DNA from: Polaribacter sargassicola | Lineage (GTDB): Bacteria > Bacteroidota > Bacteroidia > Flavobacteriales > Flavobacteriaceae | Direction of reading: 5' to 3' | DNA: 64,000 nucleotides | Assembly: GCF_021991835.1 (NCBI RefSeq) | Contig: NZ_JAHDAU010000006.1 | Span: 186,001 to 250,000 of the forward strand | Part shown: piece by piece, positions 37,673 through 46,426 of the stretch | How positions within the stretch are numbered: the stretch's first letter is position 1 | How the letters are laid out: each line of letters opens with the position of its first letter | Notes under the pieces: model-generated | Told to the model about the DNA's origin: nothing | What the model saw: the letters and a program-made list of their open reading frames with translations, nothing else | Databases searched by the model: none | Position numbers and translations under genes: made by a program

Positions 37673-37691
37673 ATAAAAAAAGTTATACAAT

Positions 37692-37726
37692 AAAAAAAGC
37701 ATCAGAAATATCTGATGCTTTTTTTA
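37692..37726. terminator. Bidirectional terminator
   Basis: GCATCAGA pairs with TCTGATGC over a 4-nt loop, flanked by seven A on the left and seven T on the right. It lies between the converging zinc peptidase and DUF2721 genes and can serve both. Confidence 0.88.
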
Positions 37727-37738
37727 TTTATATTTAAA

Positions 37739-38146
37739 TTATTTCTTTTTTAAATGTTCTTCTATATCTGCAATATGATGTTGTAAAGCTTCTGTTGAAA
37801 TCTGAATTTCTTTAATTAATAACCCTAAAGAAATAATTAATAAAATTAAAGCTAAACCAAATACCCAAATGGCAATCGTAAAAAAGTTTACATAAATTAA
37901 AAACATGGTTACAACGCAAAACAACAAGCTAGAAATACCAAAAACTTGCATCCATCTTGTTAATTGCAAACGCATTTTTAAGTTCTTAATTTGTCTTAAA
38001 ATAGAAGTATCTTTCTTTTCTAAATAAATATCATGCAAATTTCTAATTACACTTGCATACGCTAAAAAACGGTTTGTATAAGCTAACATTATCAATGAAA
38101 TTGCAGAAAATAAAAGAGTTGGTGTAGTAAGTGAAAGTTCTTCCAT
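37739..38146 (-). CDS. DUF2721 membrane protein
   Basis: The 135-residue protein has three membrane helices: about residues 8-25, 66-88 and 92-112. The N-terminal signature LTTPTLLFSAISLIMLAYTNRFL and the ASVIRNLHDIY loop match DUF2721. A C-terminal amphipathic helix follows (QHHIADIEEHLKKK). Members are conserved across many bacteria with no assigned function. It is divergent from the M15-type peptidase gene with a 51-base gap. Confidence 0.82.
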   Translation of the reverse strand: MEELSLTTPTLLFSAISLIMLAYTNRFLAYASVIRNLHDIYLEKKDTSILRQIKNLKMRLQLTRWMQVFGISSLLFCVVTMFLIYVNFFTIAIWVFGLALILLIISLGLLIKEIQISTEALQHHIADIEEHLKKK

Positions 38147-38197
38147 GATTAAAATCTAAGATTAATTATTAACATTTAATTTATGTATTTTTGAAGT

Positions 38198-38866
38198 ATG
38201 AAAAAAACAATCATACTTTTATTTATATTATTCAGTACATTTTCTTATTCTCAAAAGCTAGAAAATGGCTTTGTTTATTTATCAGATATTGATAAATCTA
38301 TTCAACTAGAATTACGATATTTAAGTCATCATAATTTTATTGGTAAGCCAATTAATGGTTATTACAAAAGTAAGATTATTGTTACCAAAGAAACAGCACA
38401 GGCTCTAAAAAATATTCAACAAATTTTATTAAAAAAAGAACTTAGTCTTAAAATATTTGATGCGTACAGACCACAACAAGCTGTAGATCATTTTGTCGTT
38501 TGGGCTAAAGATCTAAAAGACACATTAATGAAAAATGAATTTTACCCTGATACACCTAAGAACGAACTTTTTAAAAAAGGTTATATAGCAACAAAATCTG
38601 GGCACACAAGAGGTAGCACAGTAGATTTAACTATTATAAATCTAAAAACCGGAAAAGAATTAAATATGGGAAGTCCTTATGATTTCTTTGGAGAAAAATC
38701 TCATACATTTTATAAAAATTTAAAAAAAGAAGAAAAAGAAAATAGATTATTTTTAAGACAAATAATGATAGAAAATGGATTTAAACCCTATAATTATGAA
38801 TGGTGGCATTTTACATTAAAAGAAGAACCTTTTCCTAAAAAATATTTTAATTTTCCTATAAAATAA
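38198..38866 (+). CDS. D-alanyl-D-alanine dipeptidase (VanX/DdpX type)
   Basis: This 222-residue secreted (signal peptide ending SYSQ) M15D zinc peptidase hydrolyses D-Ala-D-Ala or releases it from peptidoglycan turnover. Motifs are DAYRPQQAVDHF, the zinc-binding SGHTRGSTVDLTI with His and Asp, and C-terminal YEWWHFTL with the catalytic Glu and zinc His. It does not sit with vanA/vanH genes, so a glycopeptide resistance role is unlikely; a cell-wall recycling role is more plausible. Confidence 0.87.
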   Translation: MKKTIILLFILFSTFSYSQKLENGFVYLSDIDKSIQLELRYLSHHNFIGKPINGYYKSKIIVTKETAQALKNIQQILLKKELSLKIFDAYRPQQAVDHFVVWAKDLKDTLMKNEFYPDTPKNELFKKGYIATKSGHTRGSTVDLTIINLKTGKELNMGSPYDFFGEKSHTFYKNLKKEEKENRLFLRQIMIENGFKPYNYEWWHFTLKEEPFPKKYFNFPIK

Positions 38867-38948
38867 AATAAGTTTTAACAAAACCGCAACATCTTCCCTA
38901 AAAATCGGCATTATATTTGTTACATTATTACTTAAAAATCATTTATAA

Positions 38949-39623
38949 ATGAAAATAAAAACAAAACTTCTTATTATTCCTTTTATTTTTTTTTCAATTA
39001 TTAAAATAAATGCACAATTAGATACTAATACGGGTAATAATGATAAAAAAGGAACCGTTAAAACAACTATTTTAAGCAGTGCCAAAGAAGTAAAGAAGCC
39101 AAACTCTATAGAAATAAATGGTACAGATGGTTTTAAAAATGCTTTTGATAAAGAAAATGAAAAATTAAAACAACAGCAAAAAGAAGAAAACTTAAATAAT
39201 AAAGGAATTATAAGTCAAGCTAAATTAAGAGAAGAAAAATTTTTAAAATCTTTTAAAAAAATAAATGGTCAATATATTTATCCAAAAATAGATCAAGATT
39301 TAGGTAGTATAAGAACTTCTGCCAAAAGCATACATATAATCTGTAGAGACTTCCAATACCCTGATGGTGATAGAGTTACCATTTTAGTAAATGACATACC
39401 TGTTGTTGTAAATATTGTTCTCAAACAAAATTATCAGAAATTTACAATTCCATTAGAAGTTGGTATTAATAAAATTGCCTTTAAAGCATTAAACCAAGGA
39501 ACCTCTGGACCAAACACTGCTGCCTTTAAAGTTTATAATGATAGTGGTACACTAATTTCTTCTAACGAGTGGAATTTAGCAACAGATGCCAAGGCTACAT
39601 TAATTGTTGCAAAAGATAAATAA
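38949..39623 (+). CDS. Secreted protein of unknown function upstream of pdhA
   Basis: The 224-residue protein has a signal peptide (LLIIPFIFFSIIKINAQ). A charged, coiled-coil-prone middle at about residues 55-100 (KNAFDKENEKLKQQQKEENL) precedes a C-terminal beta domain at about 120-215 (HIICRDFQYPDGDRVTILVNDIPVVVN), which is Ig-like in appearance. I recall a similar gene ahead of pdhA in other flavobacteria, but no function. A possible -7 box TATATTTG lies at 38912-38919. Confidence 0.72.
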   Translation: MKIKTKLLIIPFIFFSIIKINAQLDTNTGNNDKKGTVKTTILSSAKEVKKPNSIEINGTDGFKNAFDKENEKLKQQQKEENLNNKGIISQAKLREEKFLKSFKKINGQYIYPKIDQDLGSIRTSAKSIHIICRDFQYPDGDRVTILVNDIPVVVNIVLKQNYQKFTIPLEVGINKIAFKALNQGTSGPNTAAFKVYNDSGTLISSNEWNLATDAKATLIVAKDK

Positions 39624-39690
39624 TAACTACTTAATATTTTAAAGCTTAAAATTTTTTAATCCCTTACTTTTTTATTCTATATAAAACAGC

Positions 39691-39698
39691 TATTTTTG
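39691..39698 (+). promoter_or_regulatory. Putative -7 element of pdhA
   Basis: TATTTTTG fits TAnnTTTG. No clear TTG lies at the expected distance upstream. The start of transcription would be near 39704, leaving a leader of about 50 nt before pdhA. Confidence 0.35.
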
Positions 39699-39756
39699 TA
39701 TTACGATTATTTTATTATCTTTATTAATAATCATTAAACAAACAATAATTAATAGA

Positions 39757-40746
39757 ATGAAAAAAATCACCAAACAAACCTATTTAGATTGGTACAAAGA
39801 CATGCTTTTTTGGCGTAAGTTCGAAGACAAACTTGCTTCTGTTTACATTCAACAAAAAGTTAGAGGTTTCTTACATTTATATAATGGACAAGAGGCAATT
39901 TTAGCAGGTGCATTGCATGCAATGGATTTAACTAAGGATAAAATGATTACTGCTTATAGGAATCATGTTCAACCAATTGGTATGGGAGAAGATCCAAAAC
40001 GTGTTATGGCTGAATTATACGGAAAAGCTACCGGAACATCTAAAGGTATGGGTGGTTCTATGCATATTTTTTCTAAAGAATTTGGTTTTTACGGAGGACA
40101 TGGTATTGTTGGTGGTCAAATTCCATTAGGTGCAGGTATTGCTTTTGGTGATAAATATAATAATACAGGAGGTGTTACCTTAACTTGTTTTGGTGATGGT
40201 GCTGCAAGACAAGGTTCTTTACACGAAGCTTTTAACTTAGCTATGTTATGGAAATTACCAGTAATCTTTATTTGTGAAAATAACGGATATGCAATGGGAA
40301 CTTCTGTAGAAAGAACAGCAAACCATACAGATATTTGGAAACTTGGTTTAGGTTATGAAATGCCTTGTGGACCTGTAGATGCTATGAATCCTATAAAAGT
40401 TGCAGAAGCTATTGATGAAGCTTTAGACAGAGCTAGACGTGGTGATGGACCAACTTTCTTAGAAATGAAAACTTATAGATATAGAGGTCACTCAATGTCT
40501 GATGCTCAACACTACAGAACTAAAGATGAAGTAGAAGAGTATAAAAAAATAGATCCTATTACTCAAGTTCTAGATATTATTAAAGAAAAAGAGTACGCTA
40601 CTGCAGAAGAAATTGCTGCTATAGATAAAGAAGTTAAGGCTATGGTAAAAGAGTGCGAACAATTTGCAGAAGACTCTCCGTATCCAGAAACTCAGCAAAT
40701 GTACGATATGGTTTATGAACAAGAAGATTATCCTTTTATAAAGTAA
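39757..40746 (+). CDS. pdhA: Pyruvate dehydrogenase E1 component, alpha subunit
   Basis: The 329 residues form the alpha half of a two-chain E1. The thiamine diphosphate motif is FGDGAARQGSLHEAFNLAML followed by NNGYAMGTS, and the phosphorylation-loop region is TYRYRGHSMSDAQHYR. The E1 beta gene is not present here; it must lie elsewhere. The product decarboxylates pyruvate and passes the acetyl group to the lipoyl groups of the E2 encoded three bases downstream. Confidence 0.95.
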   Translation: MKKITKQTYLDWYKDMLFWRKFEDKLASVYIQQKVRGFLHLYNGQEAILAGALHAMDLTKDKMITAYRNHVQPIGMGEDPKRVMAELYGKATGTSKGMGGSMHIFSKEFGFYGGHGIVGGQIPLGAGIAFGDKYNNTGGVTLTCFGDGAARQGSLHEAFNLAMLWKLPVIFICENNGYAMGTSVERTANHTDIWKLGLGYEMPCGPVDAMNPIKVAEAIDEALDRARRGDGPTFLEMKTYRYRGHSMSDAQHYRTKDEVEEYKKIDPITQVLDIIKEKEYATAEEIAAIDKEVKAMVKECEQFAEDSPYPETQQMYDMVYEQEDYPFIK

Positions 40747-40749
40747 AAT

Positions 40750-42378
40750 ATGGCTACAATTATAAATATGCCGAGACTAAGCGACACTATGGAAGAAGGT
40801 GTTGTGGCAAAATGGTTAAAAAATGTTGGAGATAAAGTTGAAGAAGGTGATATTTTAGCAGAAATTGAAACTGATAAAGCTACAATGGAATTTGAGTCTT
40901 TCTATGAAGGAACTTTATTACATATTGGTATTCAAGAAGGTGAAACTTCTCCTGTAGATGTATTATTAGCTGTTATTGGTGAAGAAGGTGAAGATATTTC
41001 TGATATCTTAAACGGATCTTCATCTGAAGAAACTCCAAAAACCGAAGAAACAAAAGAAGTAAAAGAAGAAACAACTTCTGAAGAATCTTCTTCAGTGGCT
41101 ATTCCTGATGGAGTACATGTTATTACTATGCCTCGTTTAAGTGATACAATGACTGATGGTACTGTAGCAACATGGTTAAAGAAAGTTGGAGATTCTGTTG
41201 AAGAAGGTGAAATGCTTGCTGAAATTGAAACAGACAAAGCTACAATGGAATTTGAATGTTTCTATGAAGGTACTATTTTATATATAGGTGTACAAGAAGG
41301 TGAAACTGCTCCTGTTGATAGTTTATTAACTATTATAGGACCTGCTGGAACTGATGTTTCTGCAATTGTTGCAAATGGTGGAGCTGCTTCTACATCTGAT
41401 GAAGCACCTGCTAAAGCAACTCCAGAAAAGAAAGAAACAAAGCCTGCTGCTGCTGCTGCTAAAAAAGAAGAAGCTAAACCAGCTGCTGCTGCAAGTACTT
41501 CTACTAACACAGGAGGACGTGTATTTGCTTCTCCACTTGCTAAAAAAATCGCTTCTGATAAAGGATTTAATTTAGCAGACATTACTGGTTCTGGTGAAAA
41601 CGGAAGAATCATTAAAAAAGATGTAGAAAACTATACACCTGCTGCTAAAGTTGAAGCAACTGCATCAACTGCAAGTAGTGTTTCTACCGGTAACGTAGAA
41701 AGCTCAGAAGAAGTTAAAAACTCTCAAATGCGTAAAGCAATTGCTAAATCTTTAGGTAACTCTAAATTTACTGCTCCAGACTTCAGTTTAAATATTGAAG
41801 TAGATATGGATAACGCAATGGCTTCTAGAAAAACTATAAATGCAATTCCAGATACTAAAGTATCTTTTAATGATATGGTAGTTAAAGCTTGTGCAATGGC
41901 TTTAAAGAAGCATCCACAAGTAAATACATCTTGGTCTGATGCTAACACAATTTATCACAGTCATATTCATGTAGGTGTTGCTGTTGCTGTAGAAGATGGT
42001 TTATTAGTACCAGTAATTAAACATACAGATTCATTAAGTTTAACTCAAATTGGTGCTGGTGTTAGAGATTTAGCTGGTAAAGCTAGAAACAAAAAATTAA
42101 GTCCTGCTGAAATGCAAGGAAGTACTTTTACTGTTTCTAATTTGGGTATGTTTGGTATTCAAAACTTTAACTCTATTATTAACCAACCAAATTCTGCAAT
42201 TTTATCTGTAGGTGCAATTGTACAAAAACCAGTTGTTAAAGACGGACAAATTGTTGTTGGAAATACTATGAATTTAACTTTAACTTGTGATCACAGAACT
42301 GTTGACGGTGCTGTTGGTGCTCAATTTTTACAAACTTTAAAAACATTTATAGAAAATCCTGTTACTATGTTAGCATAA
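40750..42378 (+). CDS. pdhC: Pyruvate dehydrogenase E2 (dihydrolipoamide acetyltransferase)
   Basis: This 542-residue E2 has two lipoyl domains with the lipoylation motif EIETDKATMEFE; the lipoylated lysines are Lys43 and Lys163. An Ala/Lys-rich linker at about 215-250 precedes the peripheral subunit-binding domain (VFASPLAKKIASDKGFNL) and the catalytic domain with the active-site DHRTVDGAVGAQFL near the C terminus. Start is four bases past the pdhA stop, indicating cotranscription. A terminator follows. Confidence 0.95.
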   Translation: MATIINMPRLSDTMEEGVVAKWLKNVGDKVEEGDILAEIETDKATMEFESFYEGTLLHIGIQEGETSPVDVLLAVIGEEGEDISDILNGSSSEETPKTEETKEVKEETTSEESSSVAIPDGVHVITMPRLSDTMTDGTVATWLKKVGDSVEEGEMLAEIETDKATMEFECFYEGTILYIGVQEGETAPVDSLLTIIGPAGTDVSAIVANGGAASTSDEAPAKATPEKKETKPAAAAAKKEEAKPAAAASTSTNTGGRVFASPLAKKIASDKGFNLADITGSGENGRIIKKDVENYTPAAKVEATASTASSVSTGNVESSEEVKNSQMRKAIAKSLGNSKFTAPDFSLNIEVDMDNAMASRKTINAIPDTKVSFNDMVVKACAMALKKHPQVNTSWSDANTIYHSHIHVGVAVAVEDGLLVPVIKHTDSLSLTQIGAGVRDLAGKARNKKLSPAEMQGSTFTVSNLGMFGIQNFNSIINQPNSAILSVGAIVQKPVVKDGQIVVGNTMNLTLTCDHRTVDGAVGAQFLQTLKTFIENPVTMLA

Positions 42379-42404
42379 TTTTTCTAATAAATATAAAAGT
42401 AAAG

Positions 42405-42447
42405 AGAACCATTTCATATTTTTTGTTGAAATGGTTTTTCTTTTTTT
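42405..42447 (+). terminator. Terminator of the pdhA-pdhC operon
   Basis: AACCATTTCA pairs with TGAAATGGTT across a 10-nt loop, and the T-rich run TTTCTTTTTTT follows. It lies 29 bases after the pdhC stop. Confidence 0.85.
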
Positions 42448-42465
42448 AAATAAAAAAACAACCAC

Positions 42466-43314
42466 ATGAAAAATAAAATTATTTTACCACTTATTTTATT
42501 TTCTATTATTAATCTGGTTCAAAGTCAAGAAAAAATAAAAGGAAATAAAAATATTACTACTGAAAAAACAGAACTAGATTCCTTTAATAAAATATATATA
42601 AAAAATAGTTTTAAAGTTGTTTTACAAAAGGGAGAAACATCTTCTGTAGAAATTGAAACAGATGAAAATATACATGATGTTATAGATTTTACTGTAATTA
42701 ATAAAACACTTACAATTTCTACCACTAAGAAAATTAGAGAAAGTAAAAAATTATTAATTACTATTTTTCATAAAAATCCTATAACTGAAATAGAACTAAT
42801 TGATGACGCAGAAATAGAGACACTAAATTCTCTAGAAACTTCAGATATTTTAGTTAAAATAAATGATTATGCTAAAGCAGATATAACTTTAAAATCTGAT
42901 AATTTTACTTTTGTTAATAATAATAAGTCTAGAATTCAATTACTTTCTAAATCTAAACTTAACATAGAAAGTAATAAAGTTAATTTAACTTTAAATGAAT
43001 CTAGTAATTCTGATATTTTAATAAAAACCGATACTTTAAACGTTGTTATGAAAGGCAGTGCTAAAGTTGATATTAAAGGAAATGCACAATATTTAGAATC
43101 TATTTTAACAGAATCAAGTAATTTAGATGCAAAAGATTTGAACTTAAAAAACATCTTTTCTACAACAAAAGACAATAGTGATATTTCTGTACAAGCTTCA
43201 GAAATTATTAAGATTCAAGCTTCTGATAAAAGTAAAATAAGTATTTACGGAAATGCTCAAATTATTTTAGATAAGTTTGATGGAACTTCTAGGTTATATA
43301 AAAAAGAATTATAA
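42466..43314 (+). CDS. DUF2807 (GIN domain) secreted protein
   Basis: The 282-residue protein has a signal peptide (PLILFSIINLVQSQ). The rest is a parallel beta-repeat domain like DUF2807, the head-GIN domain of putative autotransporter adhesins: FNKIYIKNSFKVVLQKG, IHDVIDFTVINKTLTIS, then short repeats such as AKADITLKSDNFTFVNN and SAKVDIKGNAQYLESIL. The lack of a sorting domain suggests a periplasmic or surface-anchored role. It is convergent with guaB and ends before a bidirectional terminator. Confidence 0.78.
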   Translation: MKNKIILPLILFSIINLVQSQEKIKGNKNITTEKTELDSFNKIYIKNSFKVVLQKGETSSVEIETDENIHDVIDFTVINKTLTISTTKKIRESKKLLITIFHKNPITEIELIDDAEIETLNSLETSDILVKINDYAKADITLKSDNFTFVNNNKSRIQLLSKSKLNIESNKVNLTLNESSNSDILIKTDTLNVVMKGSAKVDIKGNAQYLESILTESSNLDAKDLNLKNIFSTTKDNSDISVQASEIIKIQASDKSKISIYGNAQIILDKFDGTSRLYKKEL

Positions 43315-43364
43315 AACCTAAAAAGTATACCTAAGAATACAATTCAAATACTTTTAATAAGAAC

Positions 43365-43400
43365 AAAAAAAATATCGAGAATTATAATCCTCGATATTTT
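43365..43400. terminator. Bidirectional terminator between DUF2807 gene and guaB
   Basis: AATATCGAG (43371-43379) pairs with CTCGATATT (43390-43398) over a 10-nt loop, with A-rich sequence on the left and T-rich on the right. It serves both converging genes. Confidence 0.8.
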
Positions 43401-43431
43401 AAATTTTATAAAAATACAGTATGTAATAAAC

Positions 43432-44907
43432 TTATCTTCTACTGTAATTAGGAGATTCTTTTGTAATAGCAACATCGTGTGGATGACTTTCATTAATTCC
43501 ACTTGCTGTAATTCTTACAAATCTTCCTGTTTCTTTTAAAGTTTCTACATCTTTAGCACCACAATATCCCATACCAGCACGTAAACCACCAATAAATTGA
43601 TGGATACTTTCTGCTAAATCTCCTTTATAAGGTACACGACCTACAATTCCTTCTGGTACTAATTTTTTAATATCATCTTCTACATCTTGAAAATATCTAT
43701 CTTTAGAACCTTTTTTCATAGCTTCTACAGATCCCATACCTCTATAAGATTTAAATTTTCTTCCTTCAAAGATAATTGTTTCACCAGGAGATTCTTTTGT
43801 TCCTGCTAATAAAGATCCTAACATAACAGAGTCTGCACCTGCAGCAATTGCTTTTGGTATATCTCCAGTATAACGTATTCCTCCATCAGCAATAACAGGA
43901 ACTCCACTTCCTTTTATAGCTGCAGCAACTTCTAAAACTGCAGAAAATTGAGGAAAACCAACACCTGCAACAACTCTAGTTGTACAAATAGAACCTGGAC
44001 CAATACCAACTTTTACAGCATCAGCACCTGCCTCTACTAAATATTTAGCAGCTTCGCCTGTTGCAATATTACCTACAACTACATCTAATTCTGGAAATTT
44101 AGATTTTACTTCTTTTAAAACATTTACCACACCTTTGGTATGTCCATGAGCAGTATCTATAATAACTGCATCCACTCCTGCATTAACCAAAGCTTCTGCT
44201 CTATCAACAGCATCTCCTGTAACCCCTAAAGCTGCAGCAACTCTTAACCTACCAAAAGAATCTTTATTTGCTATTGGTTTTTGAGTTACTTTAGTAATAT
44301 CTCTAAAAGTAATTAATCCTTTTAATTTATAATCTTCATCAACAATTAAAAGCTTTTCTATTTTATAATTCTGAAGAATTTTTTCTGCGTCATTTAAAGA
44401 AGTACCAACACCAGCAGTAACTAAGTTTTCACTTGTCATTACCTCAACAATAGGTCTAGCATTATCGTGTTCAAATCGTAAATCTCTATTAGTAACAATA
44501 CCTTTTAAAGTACCATCTACATCTACAATTGGTATACCTCCAATACTATGCTCTTTCATATATGCTTTAGCATCTAAAACCACAGCTGTTAAAGGCAAAG
44601 TTACCGGATCTAAAATCATTCCGCTTTCTGCTCGTTTTACTTTTCTAACTTCTTGAGCTTGTTGCTCAATCGTCATATTTTTATGTAAAACACCAATACC
44701 ACCTTCTCTTGCAATAGCAATTGCTAAAGCAGATTCTGTAACAGTATCCATTGCTGCAGAAGCAATTGGTACATTAATAGTAATATTTCTTGTAAATTTT
44801 GTTTGAATACTTACTTCTCTAGGAAGTACTTCTGAAAAGGCAGGAACTAATAAAACATCGTCATAAGTTAAACCTTCTCCTAAAATTTTGTTGTTGTGTG
44901 CTGTCAT
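43432..44907 (-). CDS. guaB: IMP dehydrogenase
   Basis: GuaB oxidises IMP to XMP with NAD, the first step to GMP. The 491 residues contain the barrel, interrupted by a CBS pair at about residues 95-205 ([38 protein letters not shown]). The catalytic loop [11 protein letters not shown] has Cys308, and the flap motif [18 protein letters not shown] is present. It is a lone transcription unit opposite an imelysin gene. Confidence 0.97.
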   Translation of the reverse strand: MTAHNNKILGEGLTYDDVLLVPAFSEVLPREVSIQTKFTRNITINVPIASAAMDTVTESALAIAIAREGGIGVLHKNMTIEQQAQEVRKVKRAESGMILDPVTLPLTAVVLDAKAYMKEHSIGGIPIVDVDGTLKGIVTNRDLRFEHDNARPIVEVMTSENLVTAGVGTSLNDAEKILQNYKIEKLLIVDEDYKLKGLITFRDITKVTQKPIANKDSFGRLRVAAALGVTGDAVDRAEALVNAGVDAVIIDTAHGHTKGVVNVLKEVKSKFPELDVVVGNIATGEAAKYLVEAGADAVKVGIGPGSICTTRVVAGVGFPQFSAVLEVAAAIKGSGVPVIADGGIRYTGDIPKAIAAGADSVMLGSLLAGTKESPGETIIFEGRKFKSYRGMGSVEAMKKGSKDRYFQDVEDDIKKLVPEGIVGRVPYKGDLAESIHQFIGGLRAGMGYCGAKDVETLKETGRFVRITASGINESHPHDVAITKESPNYSRR

Positions 44908-44910
44908 GTT

Positions 44911-44940
44911 GCAATTAAGATATAATTGCGTGCAAATTTA
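44911..44940 (-). promoter_or_regulatory. guaB promoter box and leader hairpin
   Basis: On the minus strand TAAATTTG (44940-44933) matches TAnnTTTG. Directly after it GCAATTA and TAATTGC form a perfect 7-bp hairpin with a 5-nt loop (44929-44911), which ends three bases before the ATG at 44907. The -33 element is not clear. Confidence 0.4.
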
Positions 44941-45073
44941 CAATTTTTAATTGAATAAAAAGATTAAAATACAGTCACATATAAATAAGCTTAACTTTTA
45001 ATTCACATTACAAGGTGCTTTATCAATTTTATTATTTTTAATTATTCTAAATAAAGTTTGTGTAATATGATAA

Positions 45074-45082
45074 AAGTCATTT
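45074..45082 (+). promoter_or_regulatory. AAGTCATTT element upstream of the imelysin operon
   Basis: AAGTCATTT directly precedes TAATTTG, a near match to a -7 box, 52 bases before the ATG at 45127. The same 9-mer occurs twice, in the same orientation relative to transcription, upstream of the DUF4856 gene that starts the opposing operon. A shared regulator is plausible. Confidence 0.4.
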
Positions 45083-45126
45083 AATTTGCATCATATTTAA
45101 AAACAATCTAAATAAATATAACTATA

Positions 45127-46341
45127 ATGAAATTGAATTTTACAAAACTAACCTTACTTTTATTTGTAAGTGTTTTAACTGTTTCTTGTTCTAAAAATGA
45201 TGATGAAACACCAACAGATATAGTAACAAAAGCAGAATTTATTTCAAATTACGCTACAATTGCAGCTGCTAATTATGATGATACATACAACACAGCAGTA
45301 GCAATGAAAACAAAAATTGACGCTTTTATTGCTGCTCCTTCAGAAACTACTTTAACAGAAGCAAGAGAAGCTTGGTTATATGCTAGAGATTTTTACGGAC
45401 AAACAGAAGCTTATAGAGAAGCTAATGGACCTATAGATAATGAAAATTTATTAGGTACAGAAGGGCAAATAAATGCATGGCCTTTAGATGAAGGTTATAT
45501 AGATTATGTATACAACACTACGGGAGGTATTGTACAAAATGGTTTAGTTGGTGATACTTCTTTTGATTTAACAGAAGCTAACATTATTGCTAAAAATGAA
45601 GATGGTAAAGATGATAATATTTCTACGGGTTGGCATGCTATTGAGTTTTTACTTTGGGGACAAGACTTAAACTATAATAGTGTAACACATACAACAGATG
45701 ATTATTCTACTTCTGGTAATAGACCTTATACAGATTACACTACAGCAGATTTTTCGGATAGAAGAGCTACTTATTTACAAATTGTTACAGATTTATTAGT
45801 TAGCGATTTAAATGATTTGAACAATACTTGGGCTGTTGGTGGTTCTTACAGAACTACTTTTGAAGCTTTAGATGAAGATGTAGCTTTAACAAACATCTTA
45901 AACGGAATTGGTTTTATTTCTAATGGAGAAGTTGCATTAGAACGTTTAGACCCAGCTATAGATGAAGGACAAGAAAATGAACACTCTTGTTTTTCTGACA
46001 ATACAAACCAAGATATGTGGGCTAATGTACATGGAATTAACAACATTATTATTGGTAGTTACACAACAGAAAGTGGTGCTGTTATTTCTGGTGCTTCTTT
46101 AATAGAACTAACAAATGCTAGTAATACAACTATTGCATCTGCTTTAGAAACTAAAGCTTCTGAAACAGTTTCTAAATTAAACACATTATTAAGTTTAGGT
46201 AAAAACTTTGATGAAATTATTAGTGAAGAAACATTAGGTTCTAACGGTCCTGCTGGTCAATTATCATCAGCATTAAAAGCACAAGGAACAGCTATTTCTG
46301 ATGCAGCTAATACATTAGGTGTTAGCATTACAATTAACTAA
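45127..46341 (+). CDS. Imelysin family lipoprotein with intact GxHxxE motif
   Basis: The 404-residue lipoprotein has the lipobox LTVSCSKNDDE and an imelysin (peptidase M75, EfeO/IrpA-like) fold of helical repeats. The family motif is preserved as GWHAIEFLLWG near residue 170. Imelysin-like proteins bind iron or haem-type ligands in the periplasm or at the surface, and the peptidase activity of the family is doubtful. It starts a plus-strand set with a DUF1111 di-haem protein and a second imelysin. A strong hairpin follows its stop. Confidence 0.85.
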   Translation: MKLNFTKLTLLLFVSVLTVSCSKNDDETPTDIVTKAEFISNYATIAAANYDDTYNTAVAMKTKIDAFIAAPSETTLTEAREAWLYARDFYGQTEAYREANGPIDNENLLGTEGQINAWPLDEGYIDYVYNTTGGIVQNGLVGDTSFDLTEANIIAKNEDGKDDNISTGWHAIEFLLWGQDLNYNSVTHTTDDYSTSGNRPYTDYTTADFSDRRATYLQIVTDLLVSDLNDLNNTWAVGGSYRTTFEALDEDVALTNILNGIGFISNGEVALERLDPAIDEGQENEHSCFSDNTNQDMWANVHGINNIIIGSYTTESGAVISGASLIELTNASNTTIASALETKASETVSKLNTLLSLGKNFDEIISEETLGSNGPAGQLSSALKAQGTAISDAANTLGVSITIN

Positions 46342-46366
46342 TCTATTAGATTAGACATATATTTTT

Positions 46367-46413
46367 TAAATAAAACTGGAGACTTTATTAGTCTTCAGTT
46401 TTATTTATTTTTG
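46367..46413 (+). terminator. Long hairpin between the imelysin and DUF1111 genes, overlapping a -7 box
   Basis: TAAATAAAACTG (46367-46378) pairs perfectly with CAGTTTTATTTA (46396-46407), and the stem continues inward through a G-U pair and AGACT to about 18 bp. A T-rich run follows. The T-run overlaps TATTTTTG (46406-46413), a good -7 element 13 bases ahead of the DUF1111 ATG. It may act as a partial terminator combined with a new promoter. Confidence 0.65.
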
Positions 46414-46426
46414 CAAAAAAGAATAA

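Noticed and set aside
38198..38866. VanX-like glycopeptide resistance
   Set aside because: No vanH, vanA or vanS/R neighbours are present, and secreted D-Ala-D-Ala dipeptidases are common in cell wall turnover.
40780..41290. Large direct repeat in pdhC
   Set aside because: It encodes the two homologous lipoyl domains, the normal architecture of many E2 proteins, and is not a mobile or regulatory repeat.
41354..41575. Leu/Lys-rich plus-strand open frame within pdhC
   Set aside because: It is a frame-shifted reading of the Ala-rich linker codons (GCT repeats) in pdhC.
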